The notes under the pieces: model-generated
Database searches by the model: none
Told to the model about the DNA's origin: nothing
Seen by the model: only the letters and a program-made list of their open reading frames with translations
Assembly: GCF_002796605.1 (NCBI RefSeq)
Contig: NZ_CP024923.1
Coordinates: 1,984,001 to 2,048,000 of the forward strand
Direction: 5' to 3'
Length of the DNA: 64,000 nt
DNA from: Sphingomonas psychrotolerans
Lineage (GTDB): Bacteria; Pseudomonadota; Alphaproteobacteria; Sphingomonadales; Sphingomonadaceae
Shown here: positions 43,607 to 51,773 of the stretch, in pieces
How positions within the stretch are numbered: position 1 is the first letter of the stretch
Layout of the letters: every line of letters starts with the position of its first letter
Position numbers and translations under genes: made by a program

Positions 43607-43623
43607 GGGGTATGAGAACGAAC

Positions 43624-45066
43624 ATGATCGAACGCCGCGCACTGCTCTCCCACGCCTCGCTGCTCGCTGCGACGGCCGCCCTTCCCGCTTGCGCGCCGGT
43701 GGCCCGGCCTGGCCCAGGTGCTCCCGCGGGCAATCGACTTCCGGCCTTTTACGAGGATATCGAGGAGCGCACCTTCCGCTGGTTCTGGGACACCGTTAAC
43801 CGCAAGAACGGACTGGTCCCCGATCGTTGGCCGACGCCGAGCTTCTGCTCGATCGCGGCGGTGGGGTTCGGGCTGACCGCGTATCCGATCGGCGTCGAGC
43901 GCGGCTGGTGTACCCGGGCCGAGGCGCGCGACCTGACGCTGACCACGCTACGCTTCTTCTGGAACGCACCGCAGGGACCCGAGCCGGGCGGCAAGACCGG
44001 GCACAAGGGCTTCTTCTATCATTTCATCGACATGGAGACGGGCGCGCGCTTCCGCGATGTCGAGCTCTCCAGCGTTGACTCCGCGCTGCTGCTGATGGGG
44101 GTACTGTTCGCCGGACGTTATTATGACGCTGACCATCCGGCGGAGATCGAGATCCGCAGGCTCGCCCAGGCGATTTACGCGCGCGCCGACTGGAGCTTCT
44201 TTTGCGCGGACGGGCGCAAGGCGGTGTCGATGGGCTGGCACCCCGGGCGCGGACTGATTCCGGCCAGCTGGACCGGCTTCAACGAGGGGATGCTCATCTA
44301 TGTGCTCGGCCTCGGCGCGCCAGAGCATCCGCTGCCCGCCGACAGCTGGGAAGCGTGGACCGCCACCTATCCCAGATCGTGGCGCGGCGAAGGCGCGACT
44401 CGCCACCTCGCCTTCGCGCCCCTGTTCGGACACCAATACAGCCATGTCTGGATCGACTTCCGCGGCATCCAGGATCGCGTGACGCGCGAGGCGGGGTTCG
44501 ACTATTTCGAGAACAGCCGCCGCGCGACCTTCGCCAATCGCGCCTATTGCATTGCCAATCCGCTGAAATGGGACGGCTGGTCGAAGGATATATGGGGCCT
44601 CACCGCCTGCGACGGACCAGCCGGCTATCGGGGACCGTTCGAGGGCGGGATGCGGGAGTTCTTCGCTTATGCCGCACGGGGCCCGCTGGGCCAGCCCGAC
44701 GAGCGCGACGACGGCACCCTGGCGCCGACCGCCGCGCTCGGCTCGCTTCCCTTTGCGCCAGAGATCGTCATTCCCTGCGCCGAGGCGCTGCGCCGCGAAC
44801 ATGGCGACCGGCTCTATGGCAAATATGGCTTCCGCGATTCATTCAATCCGAGCTTTCGATACACCGATGTGCGGCTCGATACCGGGACAGTCGATCCGGT
44901 GCATGGCTGGTATGCCAGGGACCATCTTGGCATCGATCAGGGACCGATCCTGGTTCAAGCCGCCAATTACCGGAACGACTTCGTCTGGAGCCGGATGCGC
45001 GAGGAGCCGGCGATCCGCCGCGGGCTGACGCTGGCGGGGTTCACCGGCGGGTGGCTGAGCGGCTGA
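43624..45066 (+). CDS. PF10091 glucoamylase-like lipoprotein (GH144-like beta-1,2-glucanase candidate)
   Basis: A 480-residue lipoprotein with lipobox LPAC after a hydrophobic signal. The remainder is an (alpha/alpha)6-type glycosidase of the PF10091 family. Hallmarks are the repeated SIAAVGFGLTAYPIGVERGW, GFFYHFIDMETGARF followed by ELSSVDSALLLMGVLFAGRY, FNEGMLIYVLGLG and DNGT-like loops; WFWDTVNRKNGLVPDRW opens the domain. Characterised relatives in GH144 are endo-beta-1,2-glucanases or sophorose-releasing enzymes, although many members are uncharacterised. With BglX-like GH3, GPH symporter, LacI and Oar-type receptor nearby, beta-glucan (possibly beta-1,2) use is a reasonable guess. ATG 43624 is taken; ATG 43612 is possible. 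Confidence 0.82.
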   Translation: MIERRALLSHASLLAATAALPACAPVARPGPGAPAGNRLPAFYEDIEERTFRWFWDTVNRKNGLVPDRWPTPSFCSIAAVGFGLTAYPIGVERGWCTRAEARDLTLTTLRFFWNAPQGPEPGGKTGHKGFFYHFIDMETGARFRDVELSSVDSALLLMGVLFAGRYYDADHPAEIEIRRLAQAIYARADWSFFCADGRKAVSMGWHPGRGLIPASWTGFNEGMLIYVLGLGAPEHPLPADSWEAWTATYPRSWRGEGATRHLAFAPLFGHQYSHVWIDFRGIQDRVTREAGFDYFENSRRATFANRAYCIANPLKWDGWSKDIWGLTACDGPAGYRGPFEGGMREFFAYAARGPLGQPDERDDGTLAPTAALGSLPFAPEIVIPCAEALRREHGDRLYGKYGFRDSFNPSFRYTDVRLDTGTVDPVHGWYARDHLGIDQGPILVQAANYRNDFVWSRMREEPAIRRGLTLAGFTGGWLSG

Positions 45067-45072
45067 GCCGGG

Positions 45073-45909
45073 TCAGCCCGCGCGCCCGCCGATCCGCCAG
45101 CACGCGGCAGCGAAACGCACCTCGTCTTGCTGCACATAAGGATCGAACGCCGCACGGACCGTCTCCACGATGCGTTCACGGGCGGGTGCATCGACCTGGC
45201 CGAGCAAACGGCCAACCGGGCCCAGCCGCGTGAAATAGCGCACCAGTTCGGCCTCCGGCATCACGCAGGGGATGTCGAGCGGGCGCACCGCGACATCGCC
45301 CCATCCGCCCTCGCCGAGGATCGTGCGGACGCGATCGGGGTCAGCAAAACCGAACTGGCCCGGCCCACCCGCTTTGCGCGCCGGGAGGCAGGGTAGCAAC
45401 GGCGCAGCGGCGCGCTCGGCAGTGATCATGAACGGATTGTCCTCGGCACTGCGCCAGACGATCAGGTCGAGCGCCGCACCGTCGCGCGCGCTGCCGCGCA
45501 AATTGGCGAAGGCCGCGACCGGATCGGCGAAAAACATCACGCCGAAGCGCGACACGATCCTGTCGAAGCGCCGCGCTTCGAAGCCATGCGTCTCGGCATC
45601 GCCGACGACGAAATCGACCGGCAGGGCTTCCCAACCGGCACGGGCGCGCGCCGCCTCGATCATCGGCGCCGAGATATCGAGCCCCGTGCAGCGCGCGGCC
45701 GCGAGCGCTCGCGCCACCGCGACGGTCGTGCTGCCGGTGCCGCAGCCAATGTCGAGCACGTCGTCCGCGACTTGCGCGAGCGCGCCTTCGACGAGCAATT
45801 GCTCGAACGGCGCGAACAATCGATCGAGCAGATCCTGCCCGTCGACCCAGGCCTGCCCGGCGCTTCCGTTCCACAATGCCGCCTGATCTTCCGGTGCCTC
45901 TATCTGCAT
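45073..45909 (-). CDS. Class I SAM-dependent methyltransferase
   Basis: A 278-residue protein. ALWNGSAGQAWVDGQDLLDRLFAPF precedes the SAM-binding motif VLDIGCGTGSTTVAVA and the acidic loop GLDISAPMIEAARARA. The fold is complete but the target is unknown; this subtype is often annotated as UbiE-like or arsenite-type without evidence. ATG 45909 follows GGAAGCGG. Its promoter is a MerR-type one with 19-bp spacing containing a dyad (45951-45981), shared with the divergent MerR gene. It therefore probably responds to the signal that regulator senses, perhaps a toxic small molecule that the enzyme methylates. Confidence 0.87.
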   Translation of the reverse strand: MQIEAPEDQAALWNGSAGQAWVDGQDLLDRLFAPFEQLLVEGALAQVADDVLDIGCGTGSTTVAVARALAAARCTGLDISAPMIEAARARAGWEALPVDFVVGDAETHGFEARRFDRIVSRFGVMFFADPVAAFANLRGSARDGAALDLIVWRSAEDNPFMITAERAAAPLLPCLPARKAGGPGQFGFADPDRVRTILGEGGWGDVAVRPLDIPCVMPEAELVRYFTRLGPVGRLLGQVDAPARERIVETVRAAFDPYVQQDEVRFAAACWRIGGRAG

Positions 45910-45950
45910 TTTCCGCTTCCTTTTGCTTGCGATTCGCGTTTCGAAATTGC

Positions 45951-45981
45951 ACCTTGCCACTTCAAGTCGACTTGAGGTCAA
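45951..45981 (-). promoter_or_regulatory. MerR-type promoter/operator with SoxR-box-like dyad
   Basis: On the minus strand TTGACC (-35, 45981-45976) and CAAGGT (-10, 45956-45951) are separated by 19 bp, the overlong spacing used by MerR activators. The spacer holds the dyad TCAAGTCGACTTGA (45962-45975). It closely resembles the E. coli soxS site CCTCAAGTTAACTTGAGG. The promoter points into the methyltransferase. Confidence 0.7.
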
Positions 45982-45985
45982 GGGC

Positions 45986-46411
45986 ATGCGCGATATCGAT
46001 ATTTCGGAAGTGGCGCGACTCTCCGGCGTGCGTGCATCGGCGCTGCGACATTATGAGGAAAAGGGACTGATCGTCTCGATCGGCCGGCGCGGGTTGCGGC
46101 GGCTATACGATGCCGAAGTGCTCGAGCGGCTGGCGTTGATTGCCGTGGGGCGCGCCGCCGGCTTCTCGCTCGACGAGATCGCCGGCATGTTCGGGCCCGG
46201 CGGGCCGCAAATCGACCGGCAGGTGCTGGCGGACAAGGCCGACGAGATCGATGCGACGATCCGCAAGCTCGGCGCGGTCCGCGACGGGCTGCGCCACGCC
46301 GCCGCCTGCCCTGCCCCGAGCCATATGGAATGTCCGACCTTCCGGCGGATCCTGCGCGGCGCGGTCAACCGCGGCTACGGGCGCCAATCTTCGCAGTTCG
46401 GCAAGGCCTGA
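45986..46411 (+). CDS. MerR-family regulator, SoxR-like but without the Fe-S cysteine cluster
   Basis: A 141-residue protein. The N-terminal winged helix-turn-helix (IDISEVARLSGVRASALRHYEEKGLIVSIGRRGLRRLYDAEVLERLALIAVGRAAGFSLDEI) is followed by a dimerisation helix and a tail with two cysteines (AACPAPSHMEC). SoxR holds its 2Fe-2S cluster with CxxCxC-x5-C; this protein lacks that pattern, so it cannot be a standard SoxR even though the operator resembles a SoxR box. The two cysteines, eight residues apart, might bind metal or sense an electrophile. ATG 45986 follows GAGGTCAAGGG. It is divergent from the methyltransferase. Confidence 0.88.
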   Translation: MRDIDISEVARLSGVRASALRHYEEKGLIVSIGRRGLRRLYDAEVLERLALIAVGRAAGFSLDEIAGMFGPGGPQIDRQVLADKADEIDATIRKLGAVRDGLRHAAACPAPSHMECPTFRRILRGAVNRGYGRQSSQFGKA

Positions 46412-46423
46412 CCCTGCGCAGCG

Positions 46424-47425
46424 TCACGCGACGAACAGGCTCGCCGACGGCAGTATTTCCGCCGCGCCCGAATGGCGCGTCACTGCATAGGTGAAGCCCG
46501 GAAGCAGCGCATAGGCGCCGACGCTACCGTCCGCGCCGAGCGCGAGGAAGCCGACCTGCAGCCCCTTGATCGCCGCGCCGCGCAACTTTGCGATGTGCCT
46601 GACGGCCTCCTCGCACGCCGCCTGCGGCGAAAGGCCGGCGCGCATCGACGCCACGACACGGGCAGTGCCGGCGATGCGAGTCACCTCCTCGCCGACCCCG
46701 GTCGAGGCGGCAGCACCGACGCCCTTTTCGAGAAACAGGCCGGCCCCCGCCTGTGGGGAGTCGCCAACGCGCCCGCGCATCTTGAACGCCATGCCGGAAG
46801 TGGTGCAGGCCGCCGCCAGATGCCCGTCCAGCCCGCGCGCGAGGATGCCGATCGTATCGTGGTTGCGGCTCGACCCAGGCGGTCCGGGCAACTGGTTCTC
46901 GCTATTGGCGATGGGCCGGTAGCGCGCGGTCTTCAGCCATTCGCGCCACGCCTGTTCGGCCTCGGGCGTGAGCAATGCGGTGCGCTTCATGCCCTGATCG
47001 AGCGCGAAGCGAGTGGCGCCTTCGCCGACGAGCAGGGTATGCGGAGTCTTCTCCATGACCAGCCGCGCGACCGAGATGGCATGGACGACGTCCTCGAGCG
47101 CGGCGACCGCGCCGACGCGACCGTCCTCGTCCATGATGATCGCGTCGAGCGTGACATGCCCGTCGCGGTCGGGATAGCCGCCATAGCCTACCGAATGATT
47201 GGTCGGATCCGCTTCGGGAACGCGCGCGCCCGCCTCGACCGCGTCGAGCGCCGAGCCGCCAGCCTTGAAGCGGGCAAGGGCCGCTTCGTTCGCTGCCTTG
47301 CCGAAGTCCCAGGTGGAGGCGAGCGCGATGGGGTCGGCGGGCGCCGCGCCGGCCGCGCCCGCGGCGAAGGCGGTGGCGGCGGTTGCGCCGAGGCCCAGCG
47401 CGCCGCGTCGTGTGATGGCGCTCAT
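46424..47425 (-). CDS. N4-(beta-N-acetylglucosaminyl)-L-asparaginase-like Ntn hydrolase, Tat signal
   Basis: A 333-residue precursor with twin-arginine signal (ITRRGALGLGATAATAF...) and the asparaginase-2/aspartylglucosaminidase fold. The autoprocessing site is NHDTIGILA, with the nucleophile threonine T191 exposed after self-cleavage. The VGYGGYPDRDGHVTLDAIIMD block is the substrate-side signature. It would cleave GlcNAc-Asn or related beta-aspartyl linkages from glycopeptides in the periplasm. Its ATG overlaps the cutC stop as ATGA. The pair is unlinked by operator to the sugar regulons. Confidence 0.9.
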   Translation of the reverse strand: MSAITRRGALGLGATAATAFAAGAAGAAPADPIALASTWDFGKAANEAALARFKAGGSALDAVEAGARVPEADPTNHSVGYGGYPDRDGHVTLDAIIMDEDGRVGAVAALEDVVHAISVARLVMEKTPHTLLVGEGATRFALDQGMKRTALLTPEAEQAWREWLKTARYRPIANSENQLPGPPGSSRNHDTIGILARGLDGHLAAACTTSGMAFKMRGRVGDSPQAGAGLFLEKGVGAAASTGVGEEVTRIAGTARVVASMRAGLSPQAACEEAVRHIAKLRGAAIKGLQVGFLALGADGSVGAYALLPGFTYAVTRHSGAAEILPSASLFVA

Positions 47426-48147
47426 CCTGCTTCCCCTTCGAGCGCCGCGCGCAGTTGCGCCACGATCCTGCTGTCGGTCCGCCGGCGCGGGCCGCTGGCG
47501 AAGCCGAGACGCAGCGTGGCGGCGTCGGGTTCGGGGCCGGGCGCGCTGGCCGATCCGTGCACTTCCCGCACGCCGGTATCGGCGACGAGGCGTGCGACAT
47601 TGGCCGGGGTGACCCCCGAGCCGGCGATGATCGACAGTCGCTCGCCGGCCGCGCCGACCATCGCCGCGAGCGTCGCCGCGCCTTCGACCGCGGTCAGTGC
47701 CCCGCCCGAACTGAGGATCTTGTCATAGCCGAGCGCCGCCGCCTGCCCCACCGCCGCGACTGGATCGGGCACCAGATCGATCGCGCGATGCAGGACGATC
47801 GCCGCATCGCGCGCGGCGTCACGGAAGCGGGCCAGCGCGTCCAGGTCGAGCCCGCCATCGGGCCGCAGCGCACCGACCACCACCCCGGCGACACCGCGCG
47901 ACACCGCCAGCCCGATCTCCTCGACCATCAGCGCCGCCTCGCCCTCCTCGAGCACGAAGCCGCCCGCGCGGGGGCGGATCATCATGTGGGCAGGGCAGCC
48001 GCTCCGCAGCGCCGCTTCCAGCAGGGCTGCCGAGGGCGTGAGGCCGCCGAGTTCGAGGGCGCCGCACAATTCGATTCGATCCGCCCCCCCGGCAATAGCT
48101 GCCTGAAGGCCCGCGGGATCGTCGACGCAGATTTCCAGTTTCGGCAC
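47422..48147 (-). CDS. cutC: CutC family protein
   Basis: A 241-residue TIM-barrel protein with the family's N-terminal LEICVDDPAGLQAAIAGGADRIELC, GGLTPS and IRPRAGGFVLEEGE. CutC was named for copper homeostasis in E. coli, but the biochemical role remains unsettled. It is translationally coupled to the asparaginase (ATGA), an arrangement suggesting a shared role in glycoconjugate catabolism rather than copper handling. The distance from the TonB receptor terminator (151 bp) suggests its own promoter. Confidence 0.92.
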   Translation of the reverse strand: MPKLEICVDDPAGLQAAIAGGADRIELCGALELGGLTPSAALLEAALRSGCPAHMMIRPRAGGFVLEEGEAALMVEEIGLAVSRGVAGVVVGALRPDGGLDLDALARFRDAARDAAIVLHRAIDLVPDPVAAVGQAAALGYDKILSSGGALTAVEGAATLAAMVGAAGERLSIIAGSGVTPANVARLVADTGVREVHGSASAPGPEPDAATLRLGFASGPRRRTDSRIVAQLRAALEGEAG

Positions 48148-48248
48148 GGCATGGTTCCTAGGGAAGTCTGCCGCGCGATTGAAGGGGGTGCGGGGCTACG
48201 GCTTCGCGGCGCCTACGCAGGCCTGGCGGACGCACATCCTATTCCCAC

Positions 48249-48287
48249 AAAAAGTGGCGGGGCGCACAAAGGGGAAGGCGCCCCGCC
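48249..48287 (-). terminator. Rho-independent terminator of the Oar-like receptor
   Basis: On the minus strand a perfect 10-bp stem (GGCGGGGCGC / GCGCCCCGCC, 48256-48265 and 48278-48287) is followed by ACTTTTTG. It lies 12 bp after the receptor stop. Confidence 0.88.
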
Positions 48288-48298
48288 GGGGAGTTAGG

Positions 48299-51247
48299 TC
48301 AGAAGCGATATCCGAGGCGGAACTGGATGCGCCGCGGCAGGGTCAGCAGGTTGCGACCGATATCGGCGGGGTCGAGCGGGTTCACCACTTCGCCGGTCGT
48401 CGGGTCGATCGTGTTGTTGAAGCTGTCGTCGAAGCCTTCGAAATTCTTGTTGTTGAAGGCATTGAGCAAGTCGACGGCCGCCTCGACCTGATGACCGCCG
48501 AACAGCTTGAACTTCTTCGCTAGCGACAGATTGACTTCGCAATAGGCGAACACGCCGCCGATGCAGTTTTTCTGCGGATAGGCGGCGGTGAAGCGATTGA
48601 ATCCGGAGTCGGCGCCGTTGGTCTGATCGGTCACGCGGAATGCCTGGCCGCTGCCGAGCGTGGTCAGGGTCGAGAACTGGAAGCCGAGCGGCAGATCGAC
48701 GATCCCCGAGAAGACGAGGCGATGACGCTCGTCGCCGTTGCGCGGGCGCCAGCCATAATCGTCGGGAGTGATCGCATCGAGGCTGAACAGATCGCCGCCA
48801 TTCTGCTCGCCCTTGGAGAGCGTGTAGGCGATATTGATCCCCCAGCCCGAGGCGGGGCTGTAGGGTTTGTCGAGCGTGACGAAGAGAGCCTTGTAGCGCG
48901 TGTCGAGCCCGTCATAGCCGATCAACACGTTGGCATAGCCGAACGGCACCACCGGCGCGGTGTTGCAGCAGCCGCCGAGCCCGTTGTTGTTCCGGGTGGC
49001 GAACAGATGCGTATAGCCGTTTCGGCCACGCTGGTACGATCCGGTAACCGATGCCTGGAAAATGCCGAACCGCTGGCGTACGCCGAGGCTGATCTGGTCG
49101 TTGACCGGCGGCTTGGCGTCGTTCTTGACCGCGAACAATTCGGGATTACCCGCCCCCGCCGCACTCGCCCGCAGCGCGAGCAAACCTTCCCGGGTTAGGT
49201 AGGACGGGTTCCACTGGATCGTCGGCAGCCCACTACGCGGTGCACCGTCGACTGAGAAGCGGAACACGCCAACCGGGTTGATCGTCCGCGAGAGTTCGTC
49301 AACCGTGTTGTTAAAGCTATTACGATCGTAATAACGGCCGAGGCCGCCGAAGATGACCGTCGAGCGATCCCCGTTCAGATCCCAGGAGAAGCCGAGCCTC
49401 GGTGCGATCGCGCCGGCGAAAGGGCTTCGATCATTGCCGTCGGTGATATAGTTTTCGGGATCGAAATAGGCTGTCGTCGGCAACGCCCGCAACGCCGCAG
49501 CCGCGGCAGCCGGAGTGCGATACTCGTTGTTGAATCCGTTGGTCTCATAGTCCCAGCGTATGCCGAGATTGAGCTGGAGCCGATCGGTCACATCCCAATC
49601 GTCCTGCACGTACAGGCCCACTTGCGTGTTGGAGCCCTGCACCAATCCGCTGCCCAGTCCGAGTCGCGCTTCCGCCGGAAAGGAATAGTTAAGGTTGTTC
49701 TGAGGCTCGCGCCGGAAGATGTAACGCGGCTGGATGAGGTTCTGGTTGTCGAAGTCGATATCGGTGATTTCGACGCGCGCACCGACCTTGAAGGCGTGGC
49801 CCTCGACACCGGTATAAGTGAAATCGTTGCGCAGCGTGTGGCCCTTCTGAACCTCGCGCCGCGTCGAATCCTTGCCGCCGAACAGGATAACGCCGTCATA
49901 GTCGAAGCTTGGTAGCCCCGGGTTCAACGACGTCGGATTGAAGGTGTAATCGAGGAAGTTCGCATTGAACTCGTTTATGAAGTTCTCGCCATTATGCGTC
50001 CACTTGAAGAGATAGGTGTCGACCTGATTGCGTTTGTTCTCGGCATATTCGTAGGAGGTATTACCGCCGAAACCCTGGATGTCGGTTTCCTGACGGCGGC
50101 TGAACGACAGGTCGAACGTGTTGCGATCGTCCGGAGTCAGTGTCAATTTGCCGAAATAGAAGTCCCCACGGAAAGGGCTGACGAACGCGCCCTCGAAGTC
50201 GGCGAGGCGACGTCCGGAAAATTGCTCGAACTCGGCGATCGCCGCCGAATTGCCGGTGCTGTCGACGTTGAACGCGCGATTCTGATCGTTGCCCTCATAA
50301 GCGAGGAAGAAGAACAACTTGTCCTTGATGATCGGGCCGCCGAGCGAAACGCCATATTGCTTGCGCTCGAAATCGGGCTCGGGCCGATTGTTGCGCTTGT
50401 CGAAGTACGATTTCTGCGCAAGCCCCTTGTCGGTATATTGGCCGAATGCTTCGCCGTGGAATTCGTTGGTGCCCGATTTGGTGATCGCGGTGACAATCGC
50501 CGAACCGGCCTGCTCGTACTCGGCCTTGTAGTTCTGCGTCAGCACGCGGAACTCCTGCACCGCCAGCTGGCCGAACGGATTGCCGCGGCTGTTCTGCTGG
50601 CCGGCGATGCCACCCTCGCGCAACTTGTTTTTCAGACTGACGCCGTCGATGAACACGTTGACCTGGCTGGCGGTCGAGGCGCCAGACTGGATGCCCTTGT
50701 CGGTTTCGCTGTCGTTGTAGCGCACCCCGGGCGCCAGCGCCGCAAAGGACAGGAAGTTGCGATCGGTCTGCGGCAGGGTGCGGATCTGCTCCTGGCTGAC
50801 ATTGGTCGCGACTTCGCTGGTGCGGGTCTCGGCCAGCCGCGAACCGGTGACGACGATCTCGCTCTCGCCCTCGTCGACGGCAGCGACGGTTTCCGCGCCG
50901 ACTGCAAGATCGAGCGACGCCGCCTGGCCGACGCCGAGCGTCACCGTCTGGCTGCTGGTCTGCTCGCCCGCAGTCGCAGTCACTTCGTACGAGCCGGGGC
51001 GCAGCCCGCTCAGCGTGTAGCGACCATCGGCGGCGCTGGTGGCGCGATAGGTCTGGTTGGTGCCGGTGTTGCGCGCCGAAACCTGCGCGCCTGCGGCGGC
51101 GCTGCCGTCACTCGCGGTCACGTGCCCGCGGATCGAGCCGGTGGTGACCTGCGCCGCCGCCGGCGCGGGCAACATCACCGCGCCGCCTGCCAGCATCGTC
51201 GCCGCTGCGAGATATGCCCTGAAGGTTTTTCCCTGATGGATCGTCAT
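48299..51247 (-). CDS. Oar-like TonB-dependent receptor with carboxypeptidase-regulatory-like domain
   Basis: A 982-residue receptor. A signal peptide is followed by a CarboxypepD_reg-like beta-sandwich (about 35-105: GSIRGHVTASDGSAAAGAQV...YTLSGLRPGSYEVTATAG). A TonB box (SEIVVTGSR, near 130), a plug (QIRTLPQTDRNFLSFAALAPGV) and a barrel ending RIQFRLGYRF complete it. This Oar/Cir type differs from the three other receptors in the window. ATG 51247 follows AAGGGA. Upstream, the 526-bp region holds a perfect GalR-type palindrome (51410-51423), so control by the LacI at 42508 is likely, together with the beta-glucanase genes. Confidence 0.9.
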   Translation of the reverse strand: MTIHQGKTFRAYLAAATMLAGGAVMLPAPAAAQVTTGSIRGHVTASDGSAAAGAQVSARNTGTNQTYRATSAADGRYTLSGLRPGSYEVTATAGEQTSSQTVTLGVGQAASLDLAVGAETVAAVDEGESEIVVTGSRLAETRTSEVATNVSQEQIRTLPQTDRNFLSFAALAPGVRYNDSETDKGIQSGASTASQVNVFIDGVSLKNKLREGGIAGQQNSRGNPFGQLAVQEFRVLTQNYKAEYEQAGSAIVTAITKSGTNEFHGEAFGQYTDKGLAQKSYFDKRNNRPEPDFERKQYGVSLGGPIIKDKLFFFLAYEGNDQNRAFNVDSTGNSAAIAEFEQFSGRRLADFEGAFVSPFRGDFYFGKLTLTPDDRNTFDLSFSRRQETDIQGFGGNTSYEYAENKRNQVDTYLFKWTHNGENFINEFNANFLDYTFNPTSLNPGLPSFDYDGVILFGGKDSTRREVQKGHTLRNDFTYTGVEGHAFKVGARVEITDIDFDNQNLIQPRYIFRREPQNNLNYSFPAEARLGLGSGLVQGSNTQVGLYVQDDWDVTDRLQLNLGIRWDYETNGFNNEYRTPAAAAAALRALPTTAYFDPENYITDGNDRSPFAGAIAPRLGFSWDLNGDRSTVIFGGLGRYYDRNSFNNTVDELSRTINPVGVFRFSVDGAPRSGLPTIQWNPSYLTREGLLALRASAAGAGNPELFAVKNDAKPPVNDQISLGVRQRFGIFQASVTGSYQRGRNGYTHLFATRNNNGLGGCCNTAPVVPFGYANVLIGYDGLDTRYKALFVTLDKPYSPASGWGINIAYTLSKGEQNGGDLFSLDAITPDDYGWRPRNGDERHRLVFSGIVDLPLGFQFSTLTTLGSGQAFRVTDQTNGADSGFNRFTAAYPQKNCIGGVFAYCEVNLSLAKKFKLFGGHQVEAAVDLLNAFNNKNFEGFDDSFNNTIDPTTGEVVNPLDPADIGRNLLTLPRRIQFRLGYRF

Positions 51248-51409
51248 AGTCTATCCCTTCCCGTTCTTACGCTTTTGTTATGCCGCTCTGGCCGTTGACG
51301 CTGATCGGCGCGCGCTGCCGAAGCGCGCGCGCACGGCCTGCTGCAGTCACGGAGAATTCACCTCAAAATCCCGATCGGGTTTCATGCTCACTCTCCTGAT
51401 CCCGGCTTC

Positions 51410-51423
51410 TGTAACCGGTTACA
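51410..51423. promoter_or_regulatory. Perfect GalR/LacI-type operator
   Basis: TGTAACCGGTTACA is a perfect 14-bp palindrome, 163 bp upstream of the receptor ATG at 51247. Near copies lie at 42412-42425 and 43543-43556. The likely binder is the VA-type LacI protein encoded at 42508. Confidence 0.8.
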
Positions 51424-51502
51424 TAATTCTGCGTATCGACAGATACGTCCGACAACGATGTCAAAATCGATTTTGACGCATGCTGTCAATCCTGGTGACG
51501 GC

Positions 51503-51516
51503 TGAGAACGTTCTCA
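51503..51516. promoter_or_regulatory. Perfect LacI-type operator, AACGTT centre
   Basis: TGAGAACGTTCTCA is a perfect palindrome. Its only other match in the window is the operator of the GH3/LacI operon at 34093-34118, so the FQ-type LacI (24230-25279) may also act here. Confidence 0.72.
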
Positions 51517-51726
51517 TCATGAAGGCGGTGGCACACCGTGTCCGAACGGCAACAGTGTCGAACACCCGCGTGCCCCGCCCCTGCATGCATCTCACGATCC
51601 TCTGTCCCAAGAGGTCGCGCCGCTGCAGCGCACCGCGCCGGTCGCCCATGCGTCGAAGGTCCGGAGCGCACTATGCTTCAAAAAGCGCGCCGTTCACTCT
51701 TGTCCCTGAGGGGATTTTTTGCCAAA

Positions 51727-51737
51727 TAGTCTGACTA
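51727..51737. promoter_or_regulatory. GntR-type operator candidate (TAGTC-N-GACTA)
   Basis: TAGTCTGACTA, a perfect 5-1-5 inverted repeat, lies 36 bp before the dehydratase ATG. Related copies are at 60589-60599 and 60759-60769. The form fits FadR-subfamily GntR repressors; no such gene is in the window. Confidence 0.68.
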
Positions 51738-51773
51738 ATCAGGGCACAGTGCCCAGGGGCTGACACAACCGAA

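Larger units (their letters stand above)
51248..51773. other. 526-bp gene-free control region with three operator types
   Basis: No gene is convincing here; short open frames lack coding character. The stretch contains palindromes of three separate classes: TGTAACCGGTTACA (51410-51423), TGAGAACGTTCTCA (51503-51516) and TAGTCTGACTA (51727-51737). It separates the divergent Oar-like receptor and the dehydratase gene. Confidence 0.7.
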
